Source: Xanthobacteraceae bacterium (GTDB lineage: Bacteria > Pseudomonadota > Alphaproteobacteria > Rhizobiales > Xanthobacteraceae). From it: 64,000 nucleotides of DNA. Under the pieces are notes generated by a model. The model was not told the DNA's origin. It did not search any database and worked only from the letters and a program-made list of their open reading frames with translations. Numbering within the stretch: the first letter of the stretch is position 1; each line of letters starts with the position of its first letter. The DNA is taken from assembly GCA_004297465.1 (NCBI GenBank), contig SCUB01000007.1:186001-250000 (forward strand), in the 5' to 3' direction. Below are positions 37,458 to 47,754 of this stretch, one piece after another. Position numbers and translations under genes: made by a program.

Positions 37458-37613
37458 ATGATCCGCAAACTCTCCAGCGGACTCTACCGCATCTATTCGC
37501 GCGGCAAGGACCCGCGCACCGGCAAGCGGCGCAATCTCGGCACCTTCAAGAGTCGCGCCGCCGCCGAACGCCACGAGCGCGAGATCCAGGGTTTCAAGCA
37601 CCGCGGTCACTGA
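37458..37613 (+). CDS. Small basic protein of unknown function (51 residues)
   Basis: A short gene with one of the window's best ribosome-binding sites (AAAAGGAGGACTGCC before the ATG). The protein reads MIRKLSSGLYRIYSRGKDPRTG at its start, continues KRRNLGTFKSRAAAERHERE and ends IQGFKHRGH; it has about 17 basic residues in 51. Small proteins of this pattern (I.KL.SG.YR.YSR..DP.TGKRRNLGTF.S...AE.HER) occur widely in rhizobia, from memory, without known function; the sequence resembles a truncated integrase-like AP2/SAM-like N-terminal fold, which would bind DNA. It follows uvrD by 48 bases and probably shares its transcript. Confidence 0.8.
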   Translation: MIRKLSSGLYRIYSRGKDPRTGKRRNLGTFKSRAAAERHEREIQGFKHRGH

Positions 37614-37616
37614 TCC

Positions 37617-37654
37617 CGCAAATAAAAAGGCACGCATCATTTGCGATGCGTGCC
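37617..37654 (-). terminator. Intrinsic terminator on the minus strand
   Basis: ggcacgcatc (37629-37638) and gatgcgtgcc (37645-37654) form a perfect 10-bp stem with a six-base loop; on the minus strand it is followed by TTTTTATTT. It can end either the transcript of the minus-strand fusion gene, whose stop codon is 296 bases away, or a separate small RNA that starts near 37740. The plus strand has no T-run after the hairpin. Confidence 0.82.
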
Positions 37655-37735
37655 CAAGTCTCGGGAGAAATCTCGCGGATTCACCGCAGCCATTCGCGGC
37701 TTCGATGAATGACGATGGCTGCTTCTCTCACAGAG
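37617..37735 (-). ncRNA. Candidate small RNA (hypothesis)
   Basis: Between the FNR-type box and the terminator the minus strand has an 8-bp stem GCAGCCAT/ATGGCTGC (37715-37722 with 37686-37693), a single-stranded stretch containing GATTTCTCCCGAGAC, and the terminator hairpin, about 120 bases in all. This stem - pyrimidine-rich linker - terminator layout is that of many bacterial small RNAs. No good -10 box is seen after the FNR-type box in this direction, so the start is uncertain. Confidence 0.3.
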
Positions 37736-37749
37736 GCGCAGCGCCCTCT

Positions 37750-37763
37750 TTGATTGTAATCAA
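37750..37763. promoter_or_regulatory. FNR/FixK-type binding site
   Basis: TTGAT-tgta-ATCAA is a perfect match to the FNR/FixK consensus TTGAT-N4-ATCAA, in a long intergenic stretch. On the plus strand TATACG follows 19 bases later, slightly close for a class II site (22 bases expected), and leads only to a 20-codon frame (37796-37858) that I do not trust. On the minus strand it lies upstream of the candidate small RNA. A chance match of ten fixed bases is possible. Confidence 0.5.
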
Positions 37764-37949
37764 GAGCGCGCCTGCCATGCACTATACGCAATGCCATGAC
37801 GGAGCTCATGACTGAAAAACAATCAATAAAACAATGCTTCAGCCTTTATTATGCATGACTTTAATACTTCATAACATAATCGCGCATGTGTTGGGCGCAT
37901 GGGTTGTCGAGGCGGCCCGATTCGAAACAGGCCTTACCAACGCGCACCG

Positions 37950-40202
37950 TCAGCGCAGCCGCCGCCACACCGCGCCGATGATGTTGCAATAGTCGTCGGT
38001 CCAGACGCGCTGGTCCTCCTCGGGCTCGGTCAAGGTCCAGTTCTCGTCGGTAGCCAGCGCGCCGACGTCGGCTTCCTCGCGCGCCGACACCACCACTTCG
38101 GTTGTGAAGATGTATTCGTCGTCGCGGCTGAAACCCCCATCGTAAACCCAGCTCCTGAGATCGTTGGCGTCGGCGATGCCGACGACAACGCTGGCGAGTT
38201 CGAGGTGCCGGTTGGAGACGTGCATCAGCACCGCGCCGTGCGGGGCGAGCCTGGCCTTGTAGATCGCCATCGCCTCCTCGGTGGCAAGATGCACCGGGAT
38301 GGCGTCCGATGAATAGGCGTCGACGATGATGAGGTCGTAGGCGCCGGCCGGCTCGCGGGCGAAGGTCAGGCGGGCGTCGCCCATCACCGGCTCGAGGTCC
38401 GGCGCGCAGCGGGCGAGATAGGAGAATTTCCTCGGATCGCGCGCCAGCTCCACGATGCTGCGGTCGATCTCGAAGAAGCGCCAGTGCTCGCCCGGCTTCA
38501 TCTGGCAGGCCAGCGTGCCGGCGCCGAGCCCGATCACGGCAACGCGCAGCGGCGCCTCGGCGCGCGCCCGGATCGCCGCGATGGCGCGGCCGATGCCGCC
38601 GTCGGTGTGGTAGTAGGTGATCGGCTCGGGCCGTCCGGTGACCGGCGTGCCATCGGCGTTGCGGATCTGCTGCGCGCCGTGGATGGTGGTGCCGTGCATC
38701 AGCACGTTGAAGCGGCCGTCCGCCGTCTCCACGATCTTGTGCACGCCAAAGAAGCTGCGCACGGTTTCGACGCGGCCGTCGTCGGCCGGATAGAGCCGCA
38801 TCAGCGCCAGCGCCACGGCGATCACCGCGGCGACCTTCCAGCGATCGGACATCACCAGCACCGCCAGCGCGGCAACCAGCGCGATGACCACCACGCGATG
38901 ATCGTCGATGATGGATAGCTTCGCCGATGCCGTCACCAGCGGCGCCAGCAGGCCAGCCGCCGCGACGGCGATCGCGATCCACAGCCCGCCCTGCCAGCGC
39001 GCGCGGGCCTCCGGCGCCGGGCGGCCGAGCGCCGCCAGCACCAAGAGGATCGGATATTCGGCGATCCACGAGAACGTGTAGGGCGCGATCAGCCCGGCGA
39101 ACAGGCCGCCGATCATGCCGCCGAACGAGAGCGCCACATAGAAGCCGGTGAGATACGCCGCGGCCGGCCGGGTGCGCGCGAGTTCGCCGTGGCAGGCCAT
39201 GGCGATGACGAAGAACGCGGCGAGGTGCCCGCCCAGCATGACGAGCAGCGGCAGCTCGCTGCCCGCGCTCAAGAGCGCGACGACGGCGGCAATCGCCAGC
39301 GGTTGCGCGCGCAGCACCCATTGGTGCGACACCAGCGGCCTGCCCTGGAACACCAGCACCCAGGTCAGGAGATACAGCGACAGCGGCAGCACCCATAGCA
39401 GCGGCGCGGCGGCGACATCGGTCGAGATATGCGCCGTCACAGCCACCAGCAGGCCCGACGGCACCGCGGCGAGGAAAATCCAGCGCGCCCGCGCCGTCCA
39501 TGACGGAGCCGGCGCAGGCGACGGCGCGACCCCGTTCGAGGCGTGCTCCGCCACGGGCGAAGCCGCCAGCAGCGCCCCGCACAGCGCGATCAGCACGATC
39601 AGCACGCCATAGCCGGCGCTCCATGCGAGATTCTGCGCGCGCAGGGTGAGCAGCGGCTCGAGCACGAACGGATAGCTCATCAGCGCGAGGAAACTGCCGA
39701 CATTGGACGCGGCGTAGAGGAAATAGGGATCGGCGCCGTCGGGGTGGCCGGTGCGTACGAACCACGCCTGCAGCAGCGGGTTGTTGGCGGCGAGCGCGAA
39801 GAACGGCAGTCCGATCGAGGCCACGAACAGGCCGATCAGCCACAGCGCCGCGCCCTCGCCGGCCGGCGGCGCGCCCCAGCCCGGCGCGATGGCGAGCGGC
39901 AGCGTCGCGAGCGCCGCGCCGAGCACGACGAGGTGGACGACGACCGGCGCCAGGCGCGAACGCAGCGTCATCAGGTAATGCGCATAGGCATAGCCGGCCA
40001 GCAGCAGCGACTGGAAGAACACCATCGCCACCGACCACACCGCGGGCAAACCGCCGAGCCGCGGCAGCACCATGCGCGTGAACAGCGGCTGCACCGAGAA
40101 CAAGAGCAGCGCGCTGGTGAAAATCGCCGCCGTGTAGAGCGTGAAGATGAGCGCGGGACGGGGCATCCGCGAGGTGCGCCGATCGGCGGCGGGCAGGCTC
40201 AT
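37950..40202 (-). CDS. Fused membrane (MFS-like) / spermidine synthase-like methyltransferase-fold protein
   Basis: A 750-residue fusion. Residues 1-450 hold about ten to twelve membrane helices, beginning FTLYTAAIFTSALLLFSVQPLFTRMVLPRLGG, the typical start of the 'fused MFS/spermidine synthase' family. Residues about 500-740 form a Rossmann domain with VAVIGLGAGTLACQ (motif I), EIDRSIVELARDP and YDLIIVDAYSSDAIPVHLAT. The aminopropyltransferase gatekeeping and catalytic Asp are partly conserved, but real polyamine activity is unproven for this family. GGAG precedes the ATG at 40202. It is divergent from the PYROXD2-like gene. Confidence 0.85.
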   Translation of the reverse strand: MSLPAADRRTSRMPRPALIFTLYTAAIFTSALLLFSVQPLFTRMVLPRLGGLPAVWSVAMVFFQSLLLAGYAYAHYLMTLRSRLAPVVVHLVVLGAALATLPLAIAPGWGAPPAGEGAALWLIGLFVASIGLPFFALAANNPLLQAWFVRTGHPDGADPYFLYAASNVGSFLALMSYPFVLEPLLTLRAQNLAWSAGYGVLIVLIALCGALLAASPVAEHASNGVAPSPAPAPSWTARARWIFLAAVPSGLLVAVTAHISTDVAAAPLLWVLPLSLYLLTWVLVFQGRPLVSHQWVLRAQPLAIAAVVALLSAGSELPLLVMLGGHLAAFFVIAMACHGELARTRPAAAYLTGFYVALSFGGMIGGLFAGLIAPYTFSWIAEYPILLVLAALGRPAPEARARWQGGLWIAIAVAAAGLLAPLVTASAKLSIIDDHRVVVIALVAALAVLVMSDRWKVAAVIAVALALMRLYPADDGRVETVRSFFGVHKIVETADGRFNVLMHGTTIHGAQQIRNADGTPVTGRPEPITYYHTDGGIGRAIAAIRARAEAPLRVAVIGLGAGTLACQMKPGEHWRFFEIDRSIVELARDPRKFSYLARCAPDLEPVMGDARLTFAREPAGAYDLIIVDAYSSDAIPVHLATEEAMAIYKARLAPHGAVLMHVSNRHLELASVVVGIADANDLRSWVYDGGFSRDDEYIFTTEVVVSAREEADVGALATDENWTLTEPEEDQRVWTDDYCNIIGAVWRRLR

Positions 40203-40345
40203 GCAGGCTCCGGAGAAAAGTCCCGGCAGGCCGCCGGAGGACCGATTGGACCACAGCCCGCCGGACCGCACAAACGCAAAGCGGGGCACCGATTTTGCCT
40301 GCGTCCGGGCCTCGCGCGGCGCGGCAATCCCGGCTATGGACAGCC

Positions 40346-41959
40346 ATGGCGAGCAGCGATCCCCATGACGTCCTCATCATCGGCGCCGGGCACAATGGCC
40401 TGACCTGCGCCGCCTATCTCGCCATGGCGGGATTGCGCGTGAAGGTGGTCGAGCGTCGCGCGGTGGTCGGCGGTGCGGCGGTGACCGAGGAGTTTCACCC
40501 AGGCTTTCGCAATTCGGTCGCCGCCTACACGGTGAGCCTGCTCAATCCGAAGATCATCGCCGATCTGCAACTGGCCGCGCACGGGCTCACCATCGTCGAG
40601 CGCCGCGCGCAGAATTTCCTGCCCGCGCCCGACGGCCGCCATCTCATCACCGGCCCCGGCCGCACCCGGGACTCGGTGGCGCGGCTGAGCGCGCGCGACG
40701 CGGAAGCCTTCGACGCCTTCGGCGGCGAGTTGCAGGCGATCGCCGACGTGCTGCGCGCGCTGGTGTTGCGCGCGCCGCCCAATGTCACCGCAGGCCTGAC
40801 GCTGGCGACGCTGCGCGAGAGCCTCAACGCCGCCGGCAGTTTCAACCTCTTGCGCAAGCTGTCGCTGGAGCGCCAGCGCCTGCTGCTCGACCTCTTCACC
40901 CGTCCGGCCGGCGAGATGCTGGACGAATGGTTCGAGGCCGACCTCGTCAAGGCGCTGTTCGGTTTCGACGCCGTGGTCGGCAACTACGCCAGTCCCTACA
41001 CGCCGGGCACCGCCTACGTGATGCTGCATCACGCCTTCGGCGAAGTGAACGGCAGGAAAGGCGTATGGGGCCACGCGCTCGGCGGCATGGGCGCGATCAC
41101 GCTAGCGATGGCGCGCGCGGCGCGCGCGCATGGCGCCGAGATCGAAACCGCGGCATCGGTCAGCGAGGTCATCGTCGAGAACGGCCGCGCCGTGGGCGTC
41201 AAGCTGGCCGACGGCCGAGCTTTACGCGCCCGCGCGGTGGCCGCCGGCGTCAATCCGAAGCTGCTGTATACGCAATTCCTGCCGGCCGATGCGCTGCCGG
41301 CCGACTTCCGCGCCCGCATGACGCGCTGGCGTTGCGGCTCGGGCACGCTGCGCATGAACGTGGCGCTCAGCGAGTTGCCGTCGTTCGCCGCGCTGCCCGG
41401 CGTCGGCGATCACCTCACCGCCGGCATCATCCTGGCGCCGAGCCTCGCCTACATGGACCGCGCGCATCACGACGCGCGCGCCCATGGCTGGAGCCGCAAC
41501 CCGATCGTCGAACTGCTGATCCCCTCGACGCTCGACGATTCGCTTGCTCCGCCGGGCCGCCACGTCGCCAGCCTGTTCTGCCAGCACGTCGCGCCCGAGC
41601 TGCCCGACGGCAGTTCCTGGGACACACGCCGCGACACGGTAGCCGATCTGATGATCGCCACCGTCGATGCGTTCGCGCCCGGTTTCGCCGCCAGCGTCGT
41701 CGCGCGGCAGGTCATGACCCCGCTCGACCTCGAACGCGAGTTCGGCCTGATCGGGGGCGACATCTTCCACGGCGCGCTGACGCTCAACCAGCTGTTCTCG
41801 GCGCGCCCGATGCTGGGACACGCCGACTACCGCGGCCCGCTCAAGGGCCTCTACCATTGCGGCGCCGGGGCCCACCCCGGTGGCGGCGTCACCGGCGCGC
41901 CGGGCCACAACGCGGCGCGCGTCATCGCCCGCGATCTTGGCGCAACGGCACGGCGGTAA
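40346..41959 (+). CDS. FAD-dependent oxidoreductase, PYROXD2/phytoene desaturase-like
   Basis: A 537-residue flavoprotein. The N-terminal dinucleotide motif DVLIIGAGHNGLTCAAYLAMAG is followed by KVVERRAVVGGAAVTEEFHPGF, the amine-oxidase/carotenoid-desaturase type extension; near the C-terminus is the FAD-closing motif GLYHCGAGAHPGGGVTGAPGHNAA. Similar proteins are annotated as PYROXD2-like or CrtI-like oxidases; in bacteria without carotenoid clusters nearby the substrate is unknown, and no carotenoid genes are present here. The start at 40346 follows the fusion gene's promoter region on the other strand. Confidence 0.85.
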   Translation: MASSDPHDVLIIGAGHNGLTCAAYLAMAGLRVKVVERRAVVGGAAVTEEFHPGFRNSVAAYTVSLLNPKIIADLQLAAHGLTIVERRAQNFLPAPDGRHLITGPGRTRDSVARLSARDAEAFDAFGGELQAIADVLRALVLRAPPNVTAGLTLATLRESLNAAGSFNLLRKLSLERQRLLLDLFTRPAGEMLDEWFEADLVKALFGFDAVVGNYASPYTPGTAYVMLHHAFGEVNGRKGVWGHALGGMGAITLAMARAARAHGAEIETAASVSEVIVENGRAVGVKLADGRALRARAVAAGVNPKLLYTQFLPADALPADFRARMTRWRCGSGTLRMNVALSELPSFAALPGVGDHLTAGIILAPSLAYMDRAHHDARAHGWSRNPIVELLIPSTLDDSLAPPGRHVASLFCQHVAPELPDGSSWDTRRDTVADLMIATVDAFAPGFAASVVARQVMTPLDLEREFGLIGGDIFHGALTLNQLFSARPMLGHADYRGPLKGLYHCGAGAHPGGGVTGAPGHNAARVIARDLGATARR

Positions 41960-41973
41960 TGCGGACCGTCCTG

Positions 41974-42026
41974 TTGACAACCCTCTGGATAAGCTGTGGA
42001 TAACGCCGCCGCCAGCCGGTGGATAA
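41974..42026 (+). promoter_or_regulatory. Cluster of DnaA-box-like sites and -35 box upstream of prmA
   Basis: TGTGGATAA (41995-42003) is the exact complement of the DnaA box TTATCCACA; TCTGGATAA (41984-41992) and GGTGGATAA (42018-42026) each differ at one base. All three have the same orientation within 43 bases. TTGACA (41974-41979) precedes them and could be the prmA -35, which would place the boxes over the promoter. No AT-rich unwinding region is seen, so this is more likely transcription control by DnaA than an origin. Confidence 0.55.
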
Positions 42027-42069
42027 CCTGATGCCCCTTGTGCATTCCCGACTGTGAATTGTGGTGACA

Positions 42070-42993
42070 ATGATGACTTCGCCTTCCCCGCCGGCCACTT
42101 GCGCCAATCTCGTGCTCGGTGATGAACGCGCCGCGCGGCGCATCGCCGACCTGCTGGCGGAGAGTTTCGACGCCGACAGCGCCGCCGTCGCCGTGTTCGA
42201 GACCGCGCCGGGACGGTGGGACCTGTCGGTGTACTTCACGCAACCGCCGGACGAGGACGCCGTGCGCGGCGTGATCGCGCTCGCCGCAGGCGAAGCCAGC
42301 GCCGCCGCCGTCCGCTTCAGCGCCGTGGCCGAGCAGGACTGGATCCGGACCAGCCTCGAAGGCCTGCCGCCGGTCACCGCGGGCCGCTTCGTGGTGCATG
42401 GCGCGCACGACCGCGCCCGCGTCGCGCCAAACCAGCTCGGTATCGAGATCGAGGCCGCGCTCGCCTTCGGCACCGGCCATCATGGCACCACGCTGGGCTG
42501 CCTCGTGCTGCTCGACCGGCATTTGCGCGCGCACCGTCCGTTCCGCGTGCTCGATCTGGGCGCCGGCACCGGCGTGCTGGCGATGGCCGCCGCCAGGACG
42601 CTGCGGCGCAAGGTGCTGGCCAGCGACATCGACCGCCGCGCCACCCTGACCGCGCGCGACAACGCCCGCCTCAACGGCGTCGGCCCGCTTGTGGAATGCG
42701 TATGCGCGCCCGGCTTCACCGCGCCGGCGCTGCGGGCGCGCGCTCCGTTCGACCTGGTGCTGGCCAACATTCTCGCGCTGCCGTTGCAGCGGCTGGCGGC
42801 GCCGATGGCCCGCCATCTCGCGCCCAACGCCGTCGTCATCCTGTCGGGCCTTTTGCCCGCGCACGCCAATGGAGTCATCGCCGCCTATCGGGCGCAGGGA
42901 TTGTCGCTGATGCGCAGGATCGAGCGCGACGGCTGGACCAGCCTGATGATGCGGCGCGGCACGCCCGCGCGCAGCCAGCCGCACGCGTCCTGA
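42070..42993 (+). CDS. prmA: Ribosomal protein L11 methyltransferase
   Basis: A 307-residue PrmA, which trimethylates lysines and the N-terminus of L11. The N-terminal substrate-recognition domain (1-110) contains DWIRTSLEGLPPVTAGRFVVHG; the SAM domain carries the PrmA-specific AFGTGHHGTTLGCLVLLDR, motif I VLDLGAGTGVLAMAAA and the NPPF-like VLANILALPLQRLA. ATG codons at 42070 and 42073 are both possible (GTG 42061 also in frame); no clear ribosome-binding site decides. Promoter and DnaA-box-like sites lie directly upstream. Confidence 0.92.
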   Translation: MMTSPSPPATCANLVLGDERAARRIADLLAESFDADSAAVAVFETAPGRWDLSVYFTQPPDEDAVRGVIALAAGEASAAAVRFSAVAEQDWIRTSLEGLPPVTAGRFVVHGAHDRARVAPNQLGIEIEAALAFGTGHHGTTLGCLVLLDRHLRAHRPFRVLDLGAGTGVLAMAAARTLRRKVLASDIDRRATLTARDNARLNGVGPLVECVCAPGFTAPALRARAPFDLVLANILALPLQRLAAPMARHLAPNAVVILSGLLPAHANGVIAAYRAQGLSLMRRIERDGWTSLMMRRGTPARSQPHAS

Positions 42994-43025
42994 TCGCGAG
43001 GCGCGAGCCGACATCAATTACTTGA

Positions 43026-43211
43026 TTACTTGCCGGACCGCGTTCCGATCATGCGCTTGGCGCGATTGATATCGCGCTCGGCGCGCCGCAACCGCGACTC
43101 CGCGAAGCGGTCGAGCAGGCGCCCGACCATCCCGCGCCGCTCGCCGCTGGCGATGGCGCCGCCAGCACGACGGATGGGACCGGACAATTTCTCAAAAGTA
43201 AAAACAGGCAT
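43026..43211 (-). CDS. Small basic conserved protein of unknown function (61 residues)
   Basis: A 61-residue Arg-rich protein, MPVFTFEKLSGPIRRAGGAI followed by GMVGRLLDRFAESRLRRAE and a tail RDINRAKRMIGTRSGK. GAAGGG lies nine bases before the ATG at 43211; an in-frame ATG at 43226 with GAGGG is an alternative that adds five residues. Similar short proteins with an N-terminal MPVF.FE motif and an LDRFAE.R helix are familiar from rhizobial genomes but have no known function. It converges on prmA, 32 bases from its end. Confidence 0.7.
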   Translation of the reverse strand: MPVFTFEKLSGPIRRAGGAIASGERRGMVGRLLDRFAESRLRRAERDINRAKRMIGTRSGK

Positions 43212-43442
43212 GGCGTGACCCTTCATTGCGCCCTCGACTAAGCAGCGCCCGAATTCGGTACAAACACCTTCCTTGACCAATTCGCTCCCGGCGCATTTTC
43301 TGACATACTCTGGCGAGGCGGAAAAGCGCTCCATGGCCGGAGCGCGGGCTTTCACACACGAAAGTGATGCAGGAGCCGTGCCACCACGCCGGCCTCTTTT
43401 GCGAGGATTGCAGGGCTGATCTGCACTCCGTAAATTGAAGCG

Positions 43443-45275
43443 ATGTTCGAAGCCCTTTTCCAATCGTTCGAGGATCCGTCGGAAACTCCGGTGCTGGCGA
43501 CGCGGCTGGCGGCGCTGCGCGCGGAGCTGGCGCGGCGCGGCCTTGCCGGGCTGGTGATTCCGCGCGCCGACCAGCACCAGAACGAATATGTTCCGGCCTG
43601 CGACGAGCGTCTGGCCTGGCTCACCGGCTTTACCGGATCGGCGGGCCTTGCCGTGGTGCTGCGCACGCACGCGGCGCTGTTCGTCGACGGCCGCTACACG
43701 CTGCAGGCGCGGGCGCAGGTCGATGCGGCGGCGTTCGCCATCGAGCCGCTGGTCGAGCCGCCGCCGTATGACTGGATCGCCGCGCATCTGGCCAAGGGCG
43801 ACTGCCTCGGATTTGACCCGTGGCTGCACACGTCGGCGGTCGCCGAGAAGCTGGCGGAAGCCTGCGCGCGCGCCGGCGCGAGCCTCGTCGCGGTCGACCA
43901 CAACCCGCTCGACGCCATCTGGGCCGAGCGCCCGCCCGCACCGCTTGGGCCCGTCAACGAGCACCCCTTGCGCTTTGCCGGCGAGAGCGCCGCCGACAAG
44001 CTCGCCCGGCTGCGCGGCGAGATCACCCGGCTCGATCTCGACGCCGTGGTGCTGTCGGATCCGCACGGCGTGGCGTGGACCTTCAACATCCGCGGCGCCG
44101 ACGTCAGTCACACCCCGCTGCCGCTGGCCTATGCCCTGGTGCCGCGCGAAGGCCGTCCGGTGATCTTCATCGAGCGCCGCAAGCTCACCGCCGGCATGCA
44201 TGCCTATCTGCAGCAGTTCGCCGGGGTGGAGCAGCCCGCCAACTTCGCGGCCGCGCTCGCTTCCTTCACGCGCAGCCACCCGGCGATCGGCCTCGACACC
44301 TCGACCGCGGCCGACGCGCTTTCCCGCATCATCCTTGCGGCCGGCGGCACGCCGCGGCGCGGCGCCGATCCGGTGGCGCTGTTCAAGGCGGTCAAGAACG
44401 CCACCGAGATCGCCGGCACGCGCGCGGCGCACGGCCGCGACGGCGCGGCGCTGGCGCGCTTCCTCGCCTGGCTCGACCGCGAGGCGCCGCTCGGCCACCT
44501 CACCGAGATCGACGTGGTGGAAGCGCTGGAAACCTTCCGCCGCGACACCGGCGCGCTGCGCGACATCTCGTTTCCCACCATCGCCGGCGCCGGCCCGCAC
44601 GGCGCCATCGTGCACTACCGCGTCAGCCGCATCAGCAACCGGCGCATCGCGCCCGGCGACCTGCTGCTGGTCGATTCCGGCGCGCAGTACGACGACGGCA
44701 CCACCGATGTCACCCGCACCATTGCCGTCGGCGCGCCGAGCGCGGAGATGCGCGACCGCTTCACCCGCGTGCTCAAGGGCCACATCGCCATCGCCCGCGC
44801 GGTGTTCCCAGACGGCACCGCGGGCGCGCAGCTCGACGCGCTGGCGCGGCAGTATCTGTGGCAGGTCGGGCTCGACTACGACCACGGCACCGGCCATGGC
44901 GTCGGCAGCTTCCTCTCGGTGCATGAAGGGCCGGCGCGCATCGCCAGGCTCGGCACCGCGCCGCTCAGGCGCGGCATGATCCTCTCCAACGAGCCCGGCT
45001 ACTACAAGGCCGGCGCCTACGGCATCCGCATCGAGAACCTGGTCTTGGTGCGCGAGGCGGCGATCGCCGGCGTCGAGCGGCCGATGAACGGATTCGAAAC
45101 GCTGACGCTGGCGCCGATCGACGCCCGGCTGATCGACCGGGCGCTGCTGTCGATGGAGGAAACCGGCTGGCTCGATTCCTACCACGCCCATGTGCGCGCG
45201 GCGCTGACCGCGCTGGTCGATGACGAGACGCGCGACTGGCTGCATGCGGCGACGGAACCCTTGCGCGCGATCTGA
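43443..45275 (+). CDS. pepP: Aminopeptidase P family protein (Xaa-Pro aminopeptidase, M24B)
   Basis: A 610-residue three-domain enzyme of the large eukaryotic-like aminopeptidase P type. N-terminal creatinase domains (about 1-310) include GLAGLVIPRADQHQNEYVP and LTGFTGSAGLAVVL; the pita-bread catalytic domain has all five metal ligands: DSGAQYDDGTTDVTRTI (two Asp), HGTGHGVGSF (His), LSNEPGYYKAG (Glu) and YGIRIENLVLV (Glu). It removes N-terminal residues that precede proline. Open frames on the opposite strand here are shadows. Confidence 0.94.
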   Translation: MFEALFQSFEDPSETPVLATRLAALRAELARRGLAGLVIPRADQHQNEYVPACDERLAWLTGFTGSAGLAVVLRTHAALFVDGRYTLQARAQVDAAAFAIEPLVEPPPYDWIAAHLAKGDCLGFDPWLHTSAVAEKLAEACARAGASLVAVDHNPLDAIWAERPPAPLGPVNEHPLRFAGESAADKLARLRGEITRLDLDAVVLSDPHGVAWTFNIRGADVSHTPLPLAYALVPREGRPVIFIERRKLTAGMHAYLQQFAGVEQPANFAAALASFTRSHPAIGLDTSTAADALSRIILAAGGTPRRGADPVALFKAVKNATEIAGTRAAHGRDGAALARFLAWLDREAPLGHLTEIDVVEALETFRRDTGALRDISFPTIAGAGPHGAIVHYRVSRISNRRIAPGDLLLVDSGAQYDDGTTDVTRTIAVGAPSAEMRDRFTRVLKGHIAIARAVFPDGTAGAQLDALARQYLWQVGLDYDHGTGHGVGSFLSVHEGPARIARLGTAPLRRGMILSNEPGYYKAGAYGIRIENLVLVREAAIAGVERPMNGFETLTLAPIDARLIDRALLSMEETGWLDSYHAHVRAALTALVDDETRDWLHAATEPLRAI

Positions 45276-45301
45276 GCGCTTCGGCAGGCCGCCCACACCC
45301 C

Positions 45302-45461
45302 CGTCATGGCCGGGCCTGCCCCGGCAATCCAGCTTTCGCTGCCGCGACCGCATGGATGCCCGGGTCAAGCCCAACGCATGACGAAGGAGAGGCCCGAGTC
45401 AAGCCCAAGGCATGACGAAGAAGAGGCCCGGGCTCAAGCCCAAGGCATGACGCGGGAGAGG
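45302..45461. repeat. Palindromic repeat with triplicated right arm
   Basis: A full element (45302-45383) is followed by extra copies of its right arm. Three tandem units of 34, 34 and 35 bases start at 45359, 45393 and 45427, each reading cccg.gtcaagcccaa.gcatgacg..g.agagg. It lies between the ends of pepP and ligA, which converge. Units differ at only a few bases. Confidence 0.85.
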
Positions 45462-45512
45462 CAGCGCGACGAGGGAGAGGCGGCGCCGAGAGGTAGCGAG
45501 AAAGGCCCGCGC

Positions 45513-47699
<2,187 letters not shown>

Positions 47700-47754
47700 T
47701 TATTTTGTCGCGTTTTCTTCACGCGAACCGGTGTGCCACTTCGCTCGAAAACGC

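Noticed and set aside
37796-37858. 20-codon plus-strand frame after the FNR-type box (MTELMTEKQSIKQCFSLYYA)
   Set aside because: No ribosome-binding site, no family resemblance, and such frames are common by chance in AT-richer gaps.
41974-42026. Chromosomal replication origin at the DnaA-box-like cluster
   Set aside because: Only three sites, no AT-rich unwinding element and none of the usual neighbours (dnaA, hemE, parAB, gidA).
43026-45374. 782-residue minus-strand frame opposite pepP
   Set aside because: Only its last 61 residues, beginning MPVFTFEK, look like a real protein; the rest is the shadow of aminopeptidase P.
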